This document shows, one piece after another, positions 22,701 through 24,210 of a stretch of 24,210 bases of DNA. The notes under the pieces are model-generated. The model did not search any database, was not told the origin of the DNA, and saw only the letters and a list, made by a program, of their open reading frames with translations. The translations under genes were made by a program, and so were the position numbers. Each line of letters starts with the position of its first letter. Position 1 is the first letter of the stretch. Source of the DNA: Comamonadaceae bacterium (lineage in GTDB: Bacteria > Pseudomonadota > Gammaproteobacteria > Burkholderiales > Burkholderiaceae_C); assembly GCA_947454585.1 (NCBI GenBank), contig CANGML010000003.1:1-24210 (forward strand), in the 5' to 3' direction.

Positions 22701-23135
22701 TTATCGGGGCACGCTGCAAGGCCCCGTGATGTTGATGCGCACTTTCTTGCCCATGTAGCTGATGTCGCTGAAGGCCGTCACGTTGACGGTGGCTTGCTCG
22801 ATTCGAATTTCTGTTTCGGCACCCGTCACCTTGTGTTTACGAAATGCGCCCATTTCCTTCGCTGTGGTGAGATTTTTCCCCGTGAACTCTTCGGTCGCCA
22901 AACTGTTGGCAATGATCAAAAAAGGCTCGGGGCCATTCATCTTCAAGAAAATGTTTTTACCCATGGATTGAATTTCAATCACCACCTTTTGGGGTTTGAT
23001 CTTCACCTCTTCCATCGCGGGAATAGTCGCCTCTACCTCGCATGGCATCTTAAAAGTCTGGGCATGCACGGGGGCAACAAACATAGCCAAGCATACGAGG
23101 AAGGCTGGTAGTAAACGGGCGAGGTTGAACGTCAT
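22701..23135 (-). CDS. Small secreted protein of unknown function
   Basis: 144 residues with a clear Sec signal peptide (MTFNLARLLPAFLVCLAMFV, cleavage likely after APVHA at 25). The mature part is about 119 residues, beta-rich in appearance, with one cysteine near each end (C32 in KMPCEV and C140 in TGPCSV) that could form a disulfide closing the domain. Repeated alternation such as KVVIEIQ, EIRIEQATVNVTAF and KVRINITG suggests a beta sandwich. No known motif. ATG 23135 is preferred over 23144 because the -10-like TAGAAT ends 7 nt upstream and covers the earlier ATG. It follows the CLC gene by 10 bp. Confidence 0.75.
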   Translation of the reverse strand: MTFNLARLLPAFLVCLAMFVAPVHAQTFKMPCEVEATIPAMEEVKIKPQKVVIEIQSMGKNIFLKMNGPEPFLIIANSLATEEFTGKNLTTAKEMGAFRKHKVTGAETEIRIEQATVNVTAFSDISYMGKKVRINITGPCSVPR

Positions 23136-23142
23136 AGCCCCC

Positions 23143-23148
23143 ATTCTA
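23143..23148 (-). promoter_or_regulatory. Candidate -10 box of the small secreted protein gene
   Basis: TAGAAT on the minus strand (5 of 6 consensus), ending 7 nt before the ATG at 23135 and overlapping the stop codon of the CLC gene. A -35 is not convincing. Confidence 0.3.
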
Positions 23149-24210
23149 AGAAGGCTGAGAAGGCTGATCCACCTTGCGCTGCGCGACCCGTTGCGCACGG
23201 TAAATACCAGAGTGGCCTGAGCACACATAGCTCATCACACAGGCCAACGCGGCAAACACGCCGATGTCCGCGCCAAACAGCTCCATCGCCATCAACGTCG
23301 AGGCAATGGGGGTGTTGGCAGCGCCTGCAAACACCGCCACAAAGCCGACCGCAGCCAACAGCGCAAAAGGCACATCCAACAGTGGCGCTAAGGCATTGCC
23401 CAAGGTGGCACCGATGTAGAACAAAGGTGTCACTTCGCCCCCTTTAAAGCCGCTACCCAAAGACGCCACCGTGAACAGCAGCTTGCCCAGAAAATCCGTC
23501 ATCGCCAACGGCTGCTCAAACGCCTCGACCATCACTGGAATTCCCAAGCCGATGTAGCGGTCAAAACTGCCCCACATCACCACAGTGGCGATCACCACGC
23601 CACCCAGCAAGGGGCGCAGCGGCGCATAAGCGATGTACTTTTTCATCAGCCCACTGAGCGCATGTGTGCTGTCGGCAAACACCTTGCCCGTCAAACCAAA
23701 AACGGCACCCGCCATCGTCACGGCCACCAACAACCAAAGCGTGATGTGTGGCACCTGGCTCAGCACATAAGGGGTGTGTTGCACGCCCCACCACAAGCCC
23801 ACTTGATCGGCCAGCACGGCCGCCAGCACACAAGGCAGCAACGCCTCTACACGCAGACGACCGATGGCCAAAACCTCAAGGGCAAACACGGCGCCTGCCA
23901 AGGGCGTGCCAAACACCGAAGCAAACCCTGCGCTGATTCCCGCCATCAGCACCAAACGACGATCTGCAGCGTTGAGCTTGAACACCTGCGTGAGTTGGTC
24001 AGCCAGCGCGCCGCCCATTTGCACCGCCGTGCCTTCACGACCGACCGATGCGCCAAACAGATGCGAGATCACCGTCCCACCCAAAACAAACGGTGCCATG
24101 CGCAAAAGGACGACCTTCTTGGGGTCGTGGATTTCGTCGATCAGCAAGTTGCTGCCGGCTTCGACGTGTTGGCCAAATTTCAAATACAGCCAGCCCACGC
24201 AGAAGCCTGC
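23146..24210 (-). CDS. CLC-family anion channel/antiporter, CLC-F-like (5' end outside window)
   Basis: 355 codons including the stop are visible; the frame stays open through the right edge, so the N-terminus (first helices) is missing and the GTG at 24198 is not the start. CLC proteins are homodimeric anion/proton antiporters or channels of the inner membrane. Markers: HLFGASVGREGTAVQMGG with the gating glutamate in GREGT, SAGFASVFGTPLAGAVFALE, SLGSGFKGGEVTPLFYIGATLGN, and FAGAANTPIASTLMAMELFG. The first filter motif is GSNLLIDEIHDP (24142-24156 for GSNLL) instead of GSGIP, and GREGP is GREGT; this combination points to the fluoride/proton antiporter (CLC-F) branch rather than chloride CLCs. 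Substrate assignment is inference. Confidence 0.88.
   Translation of the reverse strand, partial: AGFCVGWLYLKFGQHVEAGSNLLIDEIHDPKKVVLLRMAPFVLGGTVISHLFGASVGREGTAVQMGGALADQLTQVFKLNAADRRLVLMAGISAGFASVFGTPLAGAVFALEVLAIGRLRVEALLPCVLAAVLADQVGLWWGVQHTPYVLSQVPHITLWLLVAVTMAGAVFGLTGKVFADSTHALSGLMKKYIAYAPLRPLLGGVVIATVVMWGSFDRYIGLGIPVMVEAFEQPLAMTDFLGKLLFTVASLGSGFKGGEVTPLFYIGATLGNALAPLLDVPFALLAAVGFVAVFAGAANTPIASTLMAMELFGADIGVFAALACVMSYVCSGHSGIYRAQRVAQRKVDQPSQPS

Noticed and set aside
22694..22728. Inverted repeat near the end of the secreted-protein gene (CGGGGC 22705-22710 / GCCCCG 22721-22726, with looser flanking pairing)
   Set aside because: No T tract follows on either strand and most of it is coding, so it is not supported as a terminator.
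1..24210. Search for CRISPR arrays, tRNA/rRNA genes, insertion sequences, att sites or toxin-antitoxin/defence modules
   Set aside because: No direct-repeat arrays, cloverleaf-like segments, transposase or integrase motifs, or defence-type domains were seen; the region is collinear housekeeping DNA with uniform composition apart from the AT-rich gaps at 6771-6840 and 8076-8150.

Overview
The window looks like chromosomal core DNA of a betaproteobacterium of the order Burkholderiales, most likely family Comamonadaceae (a Limnohabitans/Rhodoferax-like organism). This is inferred from the tricarboxylate-transporter pair, the ~400-residue TrpRS, the split CcmH/CcmI of cytochrome c maturation System I, the IscR-type C-terminal tail, and a GC content judged by eye at a little under 60 %. 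I see no mobile element, CRISPR array, rRNA or tRNA gene, and no gene-free stretch longer than about 130 bases.

Layout. 1-2020, minus strand: the 5' part of tctA (runs off the left edge), tctB, and a spermidine-synthase-like SAM-fold protein. 2038-4738, minus: recJ preceded by a poorly characterised phosphoglycerate-mutase-like gene. 4812-7176, plus: the lipoprotein-release genes lolC(F)-lolD, then a small J-domain protein. 7179-8075, minus: an NhaR-type LysR regulator, divergent from a long plus-strand run (8202-14462): an IscR-like Rrf2 regulator without cysteines, TatD nuclease, PHP phosphatase (rnm), an EamA permease, yciO, an M50 site-2 protease, trpS and an orphan NarL-type response regulator, closed by a strong intrinsic terminator. 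14515-22454, minus: a FemAB-like gene followed by the complete System I cytochrome c maturation operon ccmABCDEFGHI, with nearly all junctions overlapping. 22475-22672, plus: a candidate 65-residue membrane protein. 22701-24210, minus: a small secreted protein and a CLC antiporter (cut by the right edge) whose filter motifs resemble the fluoride-specific CLC-F branch.

How the genes work together. The ccm block exports and attaches heme to apocytochromes c: CcmAB and CcmCD load heme on CcmE, CcmG and CcmH keep the apocytochrome thiols reduced, and CcmF/H/I ligate. LolCD sends lipoproteins to the outer membrane. RecJ and TatD are nucleases, and Rnm and YciO belong to nucleotide or RNA metabolism. 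The rest is mostly housekeeping.

Most notable: (i) the Rrf2/IscR paralogue that has lost every cysteine but keeps the DNA-binding half; (ii) a recurring -10-like hexamer 6-9 nt ahead of at least seven start codons that lack a Shine-Dalgarno sequence, suggesting leaderless or near-leaderless transcription; (iii) the CLC-F-like antiporter with an unusual GSNLL filter; (iv) an 8-base homopolymer in ccmI; (v) a FemAB-like gene at the head of the ccm operon. I did not find a convincing wholly new multi-gene system.
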